Assembly (NCBI GenBank): GCA_945870225.1 | Contig: CAMBRF010000014.1 | Coordinates: 1-64,000, forward strand | Direction of reading: 5' to 3' | DNA from: PVC group bacterium | GTDB lineage: Bacteria; Verrucomicrobiota; Kiritimatiellia; CAIKKV01; CAITUY01 | Length of the DNA: 64,000 nucleotides | Part shown: positions 28,314-38,710 of the stretch, in pieces | Position numbering within the stretch: position 1 is the stretch's first letter | How the letters are laid out: each line of letters opens with the position of its first letter | Translations under genes and position numbers: made by a program | Notes under the pieces: generated by a model | Database searches by the model: none | Told to the model about the DNA's origin: nothing | What the model saw: only the letters and a program-made list of their open reading frames with translations

Positions 28314-30014
28314 ATGAAGCTGGGACTTTCAAGTGATTTTGGATCGCCCCATCACTGGGAGCGGATGGTGGATTTTGCCACGCGGAATAAAGTGGACCGT
28401 CTGGTGTATTGGGGTAACTACTCCGTGCCGGGCGCCACAACGCCCTGTTTATTCACTCCGTGGCCGGCCGCGGTCAGCGCCGAACAGCGCGTGCTACGGG
28501 AGGGAGTGCGGGATTCCATGGCCTATGCCGCACAGCTCACGCACCGTGCCGGCAAGGAGTTTTGGTATGTCTATCAAGTGTTGATGCTTCCTCCGATCGA
28601 GCAGTCGAAGCAGGCCTGGCCGACGTTGTTCAATGAGCACGGTGAACCGGATATGGCGCATCCGCTGGTCGAGGAAATCATCCATTACCAGCTCAATGAA
28701 GCCCTGCGCATTGCTCCGCACCTGCACGGCCTTGAATTGTGGATCTGTGAAGGTGCCAATATCGTGTTGTCAGACCTCAAGCAACAAACGTTGACCTTGA
28801 ATCAGATCATCGAACGGATTATGGGAATTGTCGACGACTTTTGCCGGACAAAGGGGCTCCGTCTGGCGGTGGACCTGCACACGTCCGGCGGGCACAAGGC
28901 GACGGTCGATGCCCTGCTGGCGTCCGCTGCGCGCCGTTCGCACGTGCTGGTCAGCGGCGACAACGTCATCGGCGATTTTCAATTGCATTCGCCCTTTAAT
29001 TCGCATCTCCAGAACGCCGTGCGGACCAATCCGGTGCAGGTGCATTTCGATCTTAATGGGGAATACTGGGGACGTAATTTTACACCCACTGTTGCGTTGG
29101 CTCAGTACACCCGGCATCTGGCTGCCGCCCGTGCGATTCAGGCTGAATATGTCGATGGACGCATTGCCACCATTCATAACATAAACTCGCGGCACGACCA
29201 CGTTCTGCCATCACGGCGGAAGTTCTATCCTGCGCTTCAGAACTTGCAACCCGGCGCTCCTCTTCCGTCGAATATAGACGTCTGTTGTTTCGACACACTA
29301 GGCGGCTTTAACGCCGAGTATTTCCTCCGCCATGCCCGTGACCCGGAAGTTCAAACAGGGCCTGTGGTCCGGGAATTTCTCGCTACTGAATTCGGGCCGG
29401 ATGTGGGCGCGCTGGCGTGGCTGCTGGAAAATCTGGAACCGGTCAATGGTCGGATATTCTTTACCGACAAGAATTATAGCGGAGCCCAGTCCTTGCTCCC
29501 CTACGTGTGGCTGACGGGTTTTTGGGCTCTGGATGTTCATTCTACAGCTCCTGCCGGGACCCCGTTGACGGCGGTGGAAGCCGCCACCACCAGTGGCGAA
29601 GTAGGACCGGCTGCATTTGCGGGTTGGCCGGTGCCGATTGATCATCGTGTGGCTGGACCGCAGGCCATTCTCGCCGAGAAACAACTCGCGGTAGCGGAGA
29701 CGCAGGCGTTTCTTGAACTCGCGCGGCAGGCGACGGCTCATTTCACTGTAGCCCAACGTGAGTTCGTTGTGCGCCAGTTTGTGGATCTGGTCAGGCGTGC
29801 GCGTACGGCGGCGGTGCTGCAGGAGGCCATGGTTCATTACTTCCACCTCAAACGAGGCGTGACTAACGGCGCGATTCCCGACAGGAAGCGGCTGGCTGTA
29901 CTTATGCCGGAATTGCTGGCTTTGTCGGACGAGTGGCTCCAGTACTATCCCGACGACCGGTGGAGCATGTCGGGGTGGCTGAAGGAGTGGCACAAGACAA
30001 TGCAGCAAGTGTAA
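28314..30014 (+). CDS. Unassigned probable TIM-barrel glycoside hydrolase-like protein, copy 2
   Basis: Paralogue of 24011-25717; the start at 28314 matches the MKLGLS start of copy 1. Confidence 0.75.
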   Translation: MKLGLSSDFGSPHHWERMVDFATRNKVDRLVYWGNYSVPGATTPCLFTPWPAAVSAEQRVLREGVRDSMAYAAQLTHRAGKEFWYVYQVLMLPPIEQSKQAWPTLFNEHGEPDMAHPLVEEIIHYQLNEALRIAPHLHGLELWICEGANIVLSDLKQQTLTLNQIIERIMGIVDDFCRTKGLRLAVDLHTSGGHKATVDALLASAARRSHVLVSGDNVIGDFQLHSPFNSHLQNAVRTNPVQVHFDLNGEYWGRNFTPTVALAQYTRHLAAARAIQAEYVDGRIATIHNINSRHDHVLPSRRKFYPALQNLQPGAPLPSNIDVCCFDTLGGFNAEYFLRHARDPEVQTGPVVREFLATEFGPDVGALAWLLENLEPVNGRIFFTDKNYSGAQSLLPYVWLTGFWALDVHSTAPAGTPLTAVEAATTSGEVGPAAFAGWPVPIDHRVAGPQAILAEKQLAVAETQAFLELARQATAHFTVAQREFVVRQFVDLVRRARTAAVLQEAMVHYFHLKRGVTNGAIPDRKRLAVLMPELLALSDEWLQYYPDDRWSMSGWLKEWHKTMQQV

Positions 30015-30030
30015 TAATGGCTCGCGCCTC

Positions 30031-30117
30031 CTGCCGCCTTGCGCGGCAGGGGCGAGAGATTGTGGGGAAAGTGAGATTGTTCCCACAATCTGTTCACCCG
30101 CGACACAAGGTCGCGGG
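30031..30117 (+). repeat. Three-hairpin intergenic element, copy C
   Basis: H1 and H3 identical to copy B; H2 retained with an altered apex (GATTGTGGG...CCCACAATC). Confidence 0.9.
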
Positions 30118-30151
30118 GGTTTTATACAATTGAGGACTAGCAGGGATATTT

Positions 30152-32659
30152 ATGAATTCAAACGATATGCAGATTACGGATGCCGAGCGGGCCGAGGTGA
30201 CCCGGTGGGTTACGGCTAAGTTCCAGGGCAAGCAGGAGCGGGCCGGGTATGCGGCGGAATTGGCGGTCATTTCCTCCCAATGGCGGCCGCCGCGCCTGAA
30301 TACGCATCCTTATGGTCACAAGCTGAAGGTTTCCGGTCGGACCATGTCGGACGGGCTCTATTGTCATGCAAATTGCCGGATAGGGGTGTTGCTGCCGGGG
30401 CGTGCCCGGCGTTTGACCGCCCTGTGCGGCGTGGAGAGCAATCGCGAGACCAGCCCCGGCGGCGGGAATGTGGTCTTTGCCGTCAGTGCCGGCGGGAAGG
30501 AGTATTTCCGGTCTGCCGTGCAACGCGAGGGGATGCCGGTCGTCACGATTGACGTGGCGCTGGATGGCCAGGAACTCATTATCCTCGAAACCAGTGATGG
30601 CGGATTGGGTATTCCCTACTGTCAGGGTGTATGGGGCGAAGCCGTGGTCACCCTTGAGGACGGTTCCTCTTTCAGGCTGGGAAGTCTTCCTGTCAGGCCC
30701 GGTTTACCGCGGGGTGCCCATGAGGCCGGGGCTCCTTTTTCATTCCAATACGGAGGCCAGTCGTCCGGCACGTTGCTGAAAGACTGGGCCAGCGAGGTCA
30801 CCACCAGCAGGATCGATGACCGACGTACACGGCACCTGATGAAATGGGTTGATCCCGTGACCCGCTTGAGCGTGCGGTGCGAGGGGATTGAATACCATGA
30901 CTTTCCGGTTGTGGAATGGACAACCTACCTCCGCAATGACGGGCCCCGTGATACGCCGCTTATCGAATCGCTGCAGGGCCTCGACACTCTTTTTGAGCGT
31001 GATGGAGGGAAGGAAGAGTTTGTCCTGCACCATCACCGCGGTTCGCCCAATTCACCGGCAGATTTCGAGCCGATGCAACGCCAGTTGGAGACGGGCTCGA
31101 CGTTCACCCTGGCCGCAGGCGGCGGGCGGGGCAGCAATGCCAACTGGCCCTATTTCAATCTGGTCATGCCGGGTGACGGAATCATGATCGCGGTCGGTTG
31201 GCCCGGTCAGTGGGCCACATCGTTTGCGAGGGACGATGCCAACGGGTTACGTATTGCGGCGGGTCAGGAATTGACCCGTTTTGTCCTGCATCCCGGCGAA
31301 GAGGTACGGACGCCGTTGATGGCCCTATTGTTCTGGAAAGGGGATCGGGTTCGGTCGCACAACCTGTGGCGGCGTTGGATGAAGGCGCACAATGTGCCGC
31401 GCACGGCAGATGGCGCCTTGCCCAAGCCGCAACTTCTCAACTGCGCCTGCTTTAATTATCTGAATCTGGTCAGCAGTCAGCAGGAAGAAATCCAGTACAT
31501 GGACCGGTTCCTCGACGAAAAGATTCCGTTGAACTGGTGGTGGCTGGATGCCGGGTGGTACGTCAACGACGGCACCTGGACGACGGTCGGGACCTGGGAG
31601 GCGGATCCCAAGCGTTTCCCCGGCGGCATCCGCGCCGTCACGGATCACGCTCACAAGCGCGGACTCAAGTTCATGCTCTGGTTCGAGCCGGAACGGGTTT
31701 CCGCCGGTAGTTGGCTGTTTGAAAAACATCCCGAGTGGCTTCTCGGGAAGGATCGGGTCCGCTTGCTCGATCTGGGCAACCCGGCGGCACGGCAGTGGGT
31801 AACGGATCACATTGATAAGTGTATTGCCGAGTTCGGGATCGATCTGTACCGTCAGGACTTCAACATTGACCCGCTCGATTTGTGGCGCGCGGATGATAAG
31901 CCGGATCGGCAGGGAATGCTTGAAATGGGGCATGTGACCGGATACCTGGCCTTTTGGGATGAGTTGCGGCGCCGGCATCCGGGCCTGCTGATTGACTCCT
32001 GTGCCTCGGGTGGGCGGCGCAATGATCTTGAGACCATGCGGCGCGCCATCCCGTTGTGGCGGACTGATTACGACTTCGGTGATCCTGTCGGCACCCATTC
32101 CATCACACACGGAATCTCCAACTGGCTGCCGTATCATGGCGGCGGGGTGGGGCATACGGATGCCTACCGGTTTTTCAGCACCATGACCTCATGGTTGAAC
32201 TGTGCCTTCCTCGTGGGTGAGATGAAAAAGGGGCCGGACGGGGTGCCGAATATGTACGTTCCGGGTTCGATTGCGAACTCGCCGGTTGATTTCGGGGCGT
32301 TGCGACAGCGGACGGCTCAGTGGTTGGAGGTGGCCGAGTTCTTTCTGGCCGACTTCTACCCGATTCTGCCTTACAGCCGGAATCCGGCCGATTGGACCGG
32401 TTGGCAGTTCCATGACCCCGAGAAGGGCGCCGGAATGGTTCAGTTGTTCCGCCATGCGGCTTCCGTGTTCGATCATGCCGGCATGTTGTTGCAGGGTCTT
32501 GATGCGGCGGCGCATTACACGGTCCGGAACCTGGAGACGGGTGAACAGGTCGAACGGTCGGGTTCGCAATTGATGGAACAAGGGTTGCCGGTGGCGATAG
32601 AGCAGAAACCGGGCGCGGCTCTTTTTGCTTACGCCTGTCATGGCCCTTGTCAGAAATAA
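30152..32659 (+). CDS. GH36-type alpha-galactosidase with N-terminal NPCBM-like domain, copy 2
   Basis: WWWLDAGWY, FMLWFEPERV, IDLYRQDFNIDP, DSCASGGRRNDLETMRRAIPLWRTDYDF. Confidence 0.87.
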   Translation: MNSNDMQITDAERAEVTRWVTAKFQGKQERAGYAAELAVISSQWRPPRLNTHPYGHKLKVSGRTMSDGLYCHANCRIGVLLPGRARRLTALCGVESNRETSPGGGNVVFAVSAGGKEYFRSAVQREGMPVVTIDVALDGQELIILETSDGGLGIPYCQGVWGEAVVTLEDGSSFRLGSLPVRPGLPRGAHEAGAPFSFQYGGQSSGTLLKDWASEVTTSRIDDRRTRHLMKWVDPVTRLSVRCEGIEYHDFPVVEWTTYLRNDGPRDTPLIESLQGLDTLFERDGGKEEFVLHHHRGSPNSPADFEPMQRQLETGSTFTLAAGGGRGSNANWPYFNLVMPGDGIMIAVGWPGQWATSFARDDANGLRIAAGQELTRFVLHPGEEVRTPLMALLFWKGDRVRSHNLWRRWMKAHNVPRTADGALPKPQLLNCACFNYLNLVSSQQEEIQYMDRFLDEKIPLNWWWLDAGWYVNDGTWTTVGTWEADPKRFPGGIRAVTDHAHKRGLKFMLWFEPERVSAGSWLFEKHPEWLLGKDRVRLLDLGNPAARQWVTDHIDKCIAEFGIDLYRQDFNIDPLDLWRADDKPDRQGMLEMGHVTGYLAFWDELRRRHPGLLIDSCASGGRRNDLETMRRAIPLWRTDYDFGDPVGTHSITHGISNWLPYHGGGVGHTDAYRFFSTMTSWLNCAFLVGEMKKGPDGVPNMYVPGSIANSPVDFGALRQRTAQWLEVAEFFLADFYPILPYSRNPADWTGWQFHDPEKGAGMVQLFRHAASVFDHAGMLLQGLDAAAHYTVRNLETGEQVERSGSQLMEQGLPVAIEQKPGAALFAYACHGPCQK

Positions 32660-32674
32660 CTCGCGGAGGCCTCG

Positions 32675-33724
32675 ATGAATCAGCCATTGATCGACACGCT
32701 CGGTGAAGTGGGCAAATCGACGCACGAGTATCATTGCCCGGATGGGACTCAACTACTGTTGCTTCCCCACGGGGGCCGGATCTTGGGGCTTTTTGCCGGC
32801 CCGGGCAGTGAGAATTTCTTCTGGACCCATCCGGCGCTTGGCGTGCCATCCACAGCGGACGGGTTTTACGCGAGCGACCAGTGGCACAACTCGGGTGGCG
32901 ATCGCACCTGGCTGGCCCCGGAAGTCGATTTTTTCTTCCCAAAATTCCCGCAGACCAAGGTCTATTGGCAGCCTCGCCAGCTTGATCCGGGCGACTGGAG
33001 GCTGGACGTACTCTCCGATACGGTACGGATGACCAATCGGTTGACCTGTCGCTTATCGCGATCGCATACGGATGTGGAGGTGGAGATCACCAAGTCGGTG
33101 CTGCCAGCCCCCAATCCGTTACGGAATGATGGCGGGTGGAAGGGCATGGCCGATGTGCAGTATGCCGGCTATACCCTGCGGACGTCGCTCGAGTTGTTGG
33201 GCGACTCATCCGGGCAGAAGGGGCCAGTGGGTCTATGGAACCTGACTCAAATGCCACACGATGGCGACCTGCTGGTGCCAACGTGTGGGCCGAGTGACCC
33301 CAAAATCGTGTTCGGTGACGTGCCGGCACAGGACATCATGGTGGGCGAACGCCTGATCCGCTATGCGATGCGAGCCGGCGGCGCGCAAAAAATATCGATC
33401 CGGGCACTTGCCGCGACCGGGCGAATCGGCTACCGCTACCCAGCCGAGAACGGGCGCTGGGCACTGGTCGTGCGCAACGTGTTTGTGAATCCGTCAGGGG
33501 AGTATGTGGATGTGCCCTTTACTGATGTGGAGGATAAGGGGTATGCCGTCCAGGCCTGCAACGTCCATAATGAGCTGGGCCGCTTTAGCGAGCTGGAATA
33601 CCACTCGCCGGCCATCGGAGCAGGCACCGGACTCTCGCGCAGCGAAGACCTCTCGCAGACATGGGCTTTTCGCGGCAGTCGCGAAGCCATTGACCAGATC
33701 GTGGCGAGATTGCTGACTCCCTGA
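32675..33724 (+). CDS. Galactose mutarotase-like protein (DUF6786/DUF4380-like)
   Basis: LLPHGGRILGLFAGPGSENFFWTHPAL mutarotase-fold N-terminus, GGDRTWLAPEVDFFFP. Confidence 0.6.
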   Translation: MNQPLIDTLGEVGKSTHEYHCPDGTQLLLLPHGGRILGLFAGPGSENFFWTHPALGVPSTADGFYASDQWHNSGGDRTWLAPEVDFFFPKFPQTKVYWQPRQLDPGDWRLDVLSDTVRMTNRLTCRLSRSHTDVEVEITKSVLPAPNPLRNDGGWKGMADVQYAGYTLRTSLELLGDSSGQKGPVGLWNLTQMPHDGDLLVPTCGPSDPKIVFGDVPAQDIMVGERLIRYAMRAGGAQKISIRALAATGRIGYRYPAENGRWALVVRNVFVNPSGEYVDVPFTDVEDKGYAVQACNVHNELGRFSELEYHSPAIGAGTGLSRSEDLSQTWAFRGSREAIDQIVARLLTP

Positions 33725-33770
33725 GCTTTTCCCGGTAGAATGAAAAAACCATTAAAAAAGAGGTTAAATC

Positions 33771-35273
33771 ATGATCAATGCCTATGACCTGACTCGTCGG
33801 ATTTATGATGTGGATCTCTGGTGGGAGCCGCCCCGTCACCGTTTCCGGCGTTGGAGCTCGTACGATCCTGCCGGTAACACGGAACACGATTGTGACAAGT
33901 ACGTGAGTGTGTCCACGGACGGGAAGATCGGCGTTGTGGCCGATACGCAGGAATCAGGTTCCATTGTTCGCATCTGGGCGGCGGGCACCCATCCCAACCG
34001 GCCGATGCGGATGTATCAGGGCGGGAGCAGTGAGCCTTTCCTGGATGCGATGCTGGAGTCAATGTTTGACGGTTCGTTTGACAATCGTAAGAACCTCCGG
34101 ACCGGTGTCGACTTTTCCTTCACGGAGGTGAGGCATTGGCCTTTTGTCAAACCGCTGATGGGGGATTTCCGGCGGGCTTATGTATGTCGCGTTCCCATTC
34201 CGTTCCGAAACGGCTTGCGCATCGATGTGGACCGGCTGCCGGACATTAACGCCGGGTTTTTCTATCATGTGGACTGCATGCTGGCGGACGATCCGCAGGA
34301 GGTGCAGCCTTTTGACGGTCGCTTCAGTTATCGTGATTTCACAGTGCCCCATGCTCAACATATTCATGCGGACCCCTTGAAGTTCTATGGCGACGAAATG
34401 TTGGGGGCACGCCGAGTGACGGCGCAGGGGCATGGTGAGCGGGTGTCGGTATTCCTGGCTGCTGGTGCGGGAATGGTGCGCCGCCTGGTGTTGAAGCTGA
34501 CCGGTGTGGCCCGGGAAGACCTGCATGATCTCCGGCTGACGATTGCCTACGGGAACCGGGCGCCCTCGTTTGATGCGCCGGTAAGTTTGCTTTTCGGGGC
34601 GGCGTTCGAACTACATGCGTTCCGATCCCGCGCTTTGGGTTATGAGGATGGCGTTTTTCAATTCCAGCTTCCGATCCCGTTCCGCGACGGTGTTGAGATT
34701 GCGCTGTACTCGGTTTCCAAACGACCGTTCGGGGTCGAGAGTGAAGTCTATGTTTTGGACCGTGAGCCGCCCGCAGGGGCCCTGCTGCTGCACAGCTATT
34801 CGGCGTTCGACGCCGGGCCTACGCCGTCTCCCTTTGTGTTTGCCGATGTTCAGGCGGCGCAGGGGCGGTATGTCGGCATGGCCTTTTCCTGCAAGCCGTA
34901 CCAGCAGGAGGACAACGAGATCATGGTGGTCGACGGTGAAGTGGTTGCCCGCGGGACCGGTCGCGAGGATTACTTCAACATGTCATGGGGCTTCAAGGAG
35001 TACTGTGAGCCGGACCACGGCTGTCCGGTGCAAAGCGGGGAATACCCCTGGCAGGATTTGCAGTCCGGCCATGGCTACTACAGTGCCTATCGTCTGCATT
35101 TTCTAGAGAGCGTTCCCTTCCGGAAGAGTTTCAAGGCGTTCTTTGAGAAGGATTACGACCCGCACAAAGTCGGACACGGTTGGGCCAGCACGGCATTCCT
35201 GTATCTGGATCGTCCTCAACCGGCTCATGGCATTTCAGCCGACTGGCGTCGCTGGGCGGAGAGCCCTTCCTGA
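33771..35273 (+). CDS. DUF2961 (GH172-like) protein 1
   Basis: Gly-rich sugar-site motifs SIVRIWAAG, VARGTGREDYFNMSWGF. Confidence 0.8.
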   Translation: MINAYDLTRRIYDVDLWWEPPRHRFRRWSSYDPAGNTEHDCDKYVSVSTDGKIGVVADTQESGSIVRIWAAGTHPNRPMRMYQGGSSEPFLDAMLESMFDGSFDNRKNLRTGVDFSFTEVRHWPFVKPLMGDFRRAYVCRVPIPFRNGLRIDVDRLPDINAGFFYHVDCMLADDPQEVQPFDGRFSYRDFTVPHAQHIHADPLKFYGDEMLGARRVTAQGHGERVSVFLAAGAGMVRRLVLKLTGVAREDLHDLRLTIAYGNRAPSFDAPVSLLFGAAFELHAFRSRALGYEDGVFQFQLPIPFRDGVEIALYSVSKRPFGVESEVYVLDREPPAGALLLHSYSAFDAGPTPSPFVFADVQAAQGRYVGMAFSCKPYQQEDNEIMVVDGEVVARGTGREDYFNMSWGFKEYCEPDHGCPVQSGEYPWQDLQSGHGYYSAYRLHFLESVPFRKSFKAFFEKDYDPHKVGHGWASTAFLYLDRPQPAHGISADWRRWAESPS

Positions 35274-35282
35274 AATGAGGTC

Positions 35283-36053
35283 ATGATGCAATCAAGCGTG
35301 TGGGATACGTTGTTATTCGTGAAACAGGATGTGTGGCATGGATTCAACCGTGGCTTTCTCTCGGTCGAGGGCTATTCCGCATGGGTGGTCGCGCCCCGTC
35401 AGGCGCGGCCGGGGAACCCTTGGTCCTGGTGCCTGGAGTTTCCGGATGCTTTCACGGAACGGTGTGCGGCCCTGCGCCTTTTGGAAGAGGGGTTCCATCA
35501 TGTCTATTTCGATAAACACAACAACTTCGGGTCTCCCGAGACTTTGAAGGAGTACAATAGTTTTCATCGAATGCTAACGGGCAGTGGATTGGCCGGGAAG
35601 GCCGTGCTGATTGCCGTCAGCCGCGGGGGACTCTCCGCCTATCGCTGGGCGTCCGAGAATCCGGAGAAGGTCGCGGTGATTTACGGCGACGCGCCGGTAT
35701 GCGATTTCAAGAGCTGGCCGGCGGGAAAAATGAGCAGCAAGGGCAATGCCGGTGATTGGGACCTTTGTCTCCGGGCTTATCGATTCAAGGATGAAGCCGA
35801 AGCGCTGGCGTATCCCGGCAATCCGGTGGACACGCTTGAGCCGCTGGCGCGGGCAGGGATTCCGCTCATTCACGTGGTGGGTGACGAAGATGTGGCTGTA
35901 CCGGTGGCCGAGAATAGCGATATCGTGGAGCGTCGCTACAGGAAGTTGGGGGGCAATATCGTGGTGATTCACAAGCCCGGTGTGGGGCATCATCCGCATG
36001 GTTTGGAAGATCAGACGCCGGTGATTGAATTTATTCTCCGGCATGTTTCATAG
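35283..36053 (+). CDS. Alpha/beta hydrolase fold protein
   Basis: AVSRGGLSAYRWA nucleophile elbow, HVVGDEDVAVPVAENSD, GVGHHPHGLED. Confidence 0.78.
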   Translation: MMQSSVWDTLLFVKQDVWHGFNRGFLSVEGYSAWVVAPRQARPGNPWSWCLEFPDAFTERCAALRLLEEGFHHVYFDKHNNFGSPETLKEYNSFHRMLTGSGLAGKAVLIAVSRGGLSAYRWASENPEKVAVIYGDAPVCDFKSWPAGKMSSKGNAGDWDLCLRAYRFKDEAEALAYPGNPVDTLEPLARAGIPLIHVVGDEDVAVPVAENSDIVERRYRKLGGNIVVIHKPGVGHHPHGLEDQTPVIEFILRHVS

Positions 36054-36084
36054 ACGTGTCACGCGAAAGCAGAAGGACAGAATT

Positions 36085-37596
36085 ATGCAAGGTATTCAGC
36101 CGCTATTCATGACCGAAAAAAATGTGCGATCGGGCCGCGTCAGTAAATTCTACTATGGTGACCGCAACTATAAACCCAATGAGTGGAATGTGATTGCCGA
36201 TCTGGAGGGGCCGGGGTCGATCAATCATATCTGGGTTACGTTTGCCAGTGATGCCCTGCTAGGGCGTCGTGTCCTCCTGCGTTGTTTCTGGGACGACGAA
36301 ACGGAACCAAGCGTGGAAGCGCCGATCAGTGACTTTTTTGGCGTTCCGTTTGGCCTGTTCGGAACGCAATTCGGCAAGATGAGCACGCCCTGGCTTGTGA
36401 TGGCGCCGGAGAATGGTTTCAACTGCTATTTCACCATGCCGTTTGCGCGCCGTGCGAGGATCGAGATTATGCCCGCCGAGGAGGTCAGCCTTATTGGGTT
36501 CTATATTCAGATCGACTATTGTCAGTTCGAGAAGGAACTGCCCCGTGAATGGGCCGACTTCCGTTTTCATGCGCAGTACCGGTTTGAGAACCCGTGCGAA
36601 AAGTACGGGCGGAATTATCTCTTTCTGGATGCAACCGGGAGGGGCATGTTGGCGGGTGTAACCTTCGGGATTGAGATGCACTATCCACAACCTGATCCGT
36701 GGTACCATGGCGGCGGTGACACGATGCTCATTGACGGCGAGTCCCGTCCGGCGGTGTTGCACGGCATCGGGGCGGAGGATTTTATCAGTCACTCACATGG
36801 TGTGCGGGAGTTTCACTCCAACTACGTCGGGACACCGTATGAAGAAAAAGAGGCGGACGGACGGTTGAAGCGTTTGGGGCTGTATCGTTTCTTCATCCAG
36901 GATCCGGTCTTCTTTTCCCGCTCGATTCGCGCTACGCTGGGGGCACTGGGCAATGCCTATTCCAGCGTGGTCTACTGGTATCAGACTGAGCCCCATCGGC
37001 CGTTCTTCCGGGTCCCCTCAGTCGAAGCGCGCATGCCCGGTGCGGAGGCCCGGTATGGACGGTATGACTTGGAAAGTCAGCCGGCTGAGGAATGGCAGAT
37101 TCTGGCGCCGTTCCCGTGTAATCAGAATGAGCCTTTCGAGACGGTGCGACCGTTTGAACAGCTTGAGACGGGTGCCGAGAGCTATCGCTTTCATCCCTCG
37201 GGTTATGCGGGGATCTGCCGGGCTTCGCTGCCGGGTGGAGATAACATTGATGTGAAGTGGAAACCCCAGTTCGCATACCATCATTTTATTGACTTTAATG
37301 TTGTGGCACGACCAGCGATAGGATGTATCTGCCTGGAGACCGAAGTGGTCGGGTACGCCCTGCGCTATGTGGATTCAGCGTCGGATCGAGAGGCGGTTTT
37401 CAGCTTCGCATTCGACGATGAGGCTGTGGTATGGGTAAACGAAGCGCGGTGCTTTAGCGGCAGCCATCCTCATGGGTTGCGTTCGGTTAACTTCACCGCC
37501 CGGTTGCGCAAGGGTCGGAATCGGATACTCGTGAAATTATCCAACCATGACAATGACAACTGGCGCTTCTGGGGCTTCTGTCTGCGCATGGCGTAG
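36085..37596 (+). CDS. DUF2961 (GH172-like) protein 2
   Basis: DLEGPGSINHIWVTF, DDETEPSVEAPISDFFGVPFG, GIGAEDFISHSHG. Confidence 0.85.
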   Translation: MQGIQPLFMTEKNVRSGRVSKFYYGDRNYKPNEWNVIADLEGPGSINHIWVTFASDALLGRRVLLRCFWDDETEPSVEAPISDFFGVPFGLFGTQFGKMSTPWLVMAPENGFNCYFTMPFARRARIEIMPAEEVSLIGFYIQIDYCQFEKELPREWADFRFHAQYRFENPCEKYGRNYLFLDATGRGMLAGVTFGIEMHYPQPDPWYHGGGDTMLIDGESRPAVLHGIGAEDFISHSHGVREFHSNYVGTPYEEKEADGRLKRLGLYRFFIQDPVFFSRSIRATLGALGNAYSSVVYWYQTEPHRPFFRVPSVEARMPGAEARYGRYDLESQPAEEWQILAPFPCNQNEPFETVRPFEQLETGAESYRFHPSGYAGICRASLPGGDNIDVKWKPQFAYHHFIDFNVVARPAIGCICLETEVVGYALRYVDSASDREAVFSFAFDDEAVVWVNEARCFSGSHPHGLRSVNFTARLRKGRNRILVKLSNHDNDNWRFWGFCLRMA

Positions 37597-37649
37597 CGGG
37601 CGCGACGGCTGAACCGAGCTGTGCCGGCTCGAATAAAAAGGGAAGTTTT

Positions 37650-38708
37650 ATGATGAACTCAAAAGAGCGAATGATGGCCGCAATCAACCGGCAGCCGATT
37701 GATCGTATTCCGACGGATATCTGGGCGACCCCGGGTGTTTGGACAAAGATGGGCAAATATTTTGGCGAGAAGGCCGATATTGCTGCGATACTGCACCTTG
37801 ATGGGTTTGCCAGTGTTGCGCCGGAATACATTGGCCCGCCCCTGCCTCAGATGCCTCCGGATGAGGCCGTCAATTTCTGGGGCATTCGCACGAAACGTGT
37901 TCCGCATGAAGGGGGTTACTATGATGAGCAGTCCCTTAATCCCCTGGCGAGTGCCCAGACTCTGGACGATCTGAAAGCTTATCCCTGGCCGGATGCCGGG
38001 TGGTTTGACTACTCGGGAATGCGGGCCAAGGCCGAGGAGGGTGGCAAGACCCGGGCCGTGCAGTGCGGTTATATGGCGCCCTTCTACTATCACAACCTGA
38101 TGCGGGGCCTTGAGCAATCATTGATTGATCCGCTTCTTGATCCCGAATTCACCCACTATCTGATCGGGCGCATTTCTGACTTCTTCTATGATTATCACCG
38201 GCGGATCTTTGAAGCGTGCAAAGGGTTCATCGATGTTGCCCAGGTGACCGATGATCTTGGCAGCCAGACCGGCCCCCTCATCAGTTTGGATTTGTATAAG
38301 GAGTTTTATGCTCCGCACCATAAGCGTTTCATCGATCTCTGCCACGAGTTCGGGATCAAGGTGTTCCATCATGACGATGGTAGTTGCCGTCAATTCCTGC
38401 CGCTATTGGTCGAGATGGGGATCGATATCCTGAATCCGATTCAATGGACCTGCCCGGGTATGGACATGGTCGAACTGAAAGCGGAGTTCGGAAGCCGGAT
38501 CTGTTTCCATGGTGCGGTTGACAATCAACGCATCCTGCCGTTCGGAACGCCTGAGGAGGTTCGCGCCGAGGTCCGTCATTGCATCGACTCGCTGGCCAGC
38601 AATGGCACGGGGTACATCCTTGCCCCCTGCCACAATTTGCAAGTGAACACCCCCGTGGAGAACATCATCGCCATGTACGATGAAGCCTGGAAATACGGGA
38701 AGATGTGA
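37650..38708 (+). CDS. Uroporphyrinogen decarboxylase-like family protein 2
   Basis: KERMMAAINRQPIDRIPTDIW, FHHDDGSCRQFLPLLVEMGIDILNPIQWTC, YILAPCHNLQVNTPVENI. Confidence 0.87.
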   Translation: MMNSKERMMAAINRQPIDRIPTDIWATPGVWTKMGKYFGEKADIAAILHLDGFASVAPEYIGPPLPQMPPDEAVNFWGIRTKRVPHEGGYYDEQSLNPLASAQTLDDLKAYPWPDAGWFDYSGMRAKAEEGGKTRAVQCGYMAPFYYHNLMRGLEQSLIDPLLDPEFTHYLIGRISDFFYDYHRRIFEACKGFIDVAQVTDDLGSQTGPLISLDLYKEFYAPHHKRFIDLCHEFGIKVFHHDDGSCRQFLPLLVEMGIDILNPIQWTCPGMDMVELKAEFGSRICFHGAVDNQRILPFGTPEEVRAEVRHCIDSLASNGTGYILAPCHNLQVNTPVENIIAMYDEAWKYGKM

Positions 38709-38710
38709 TC

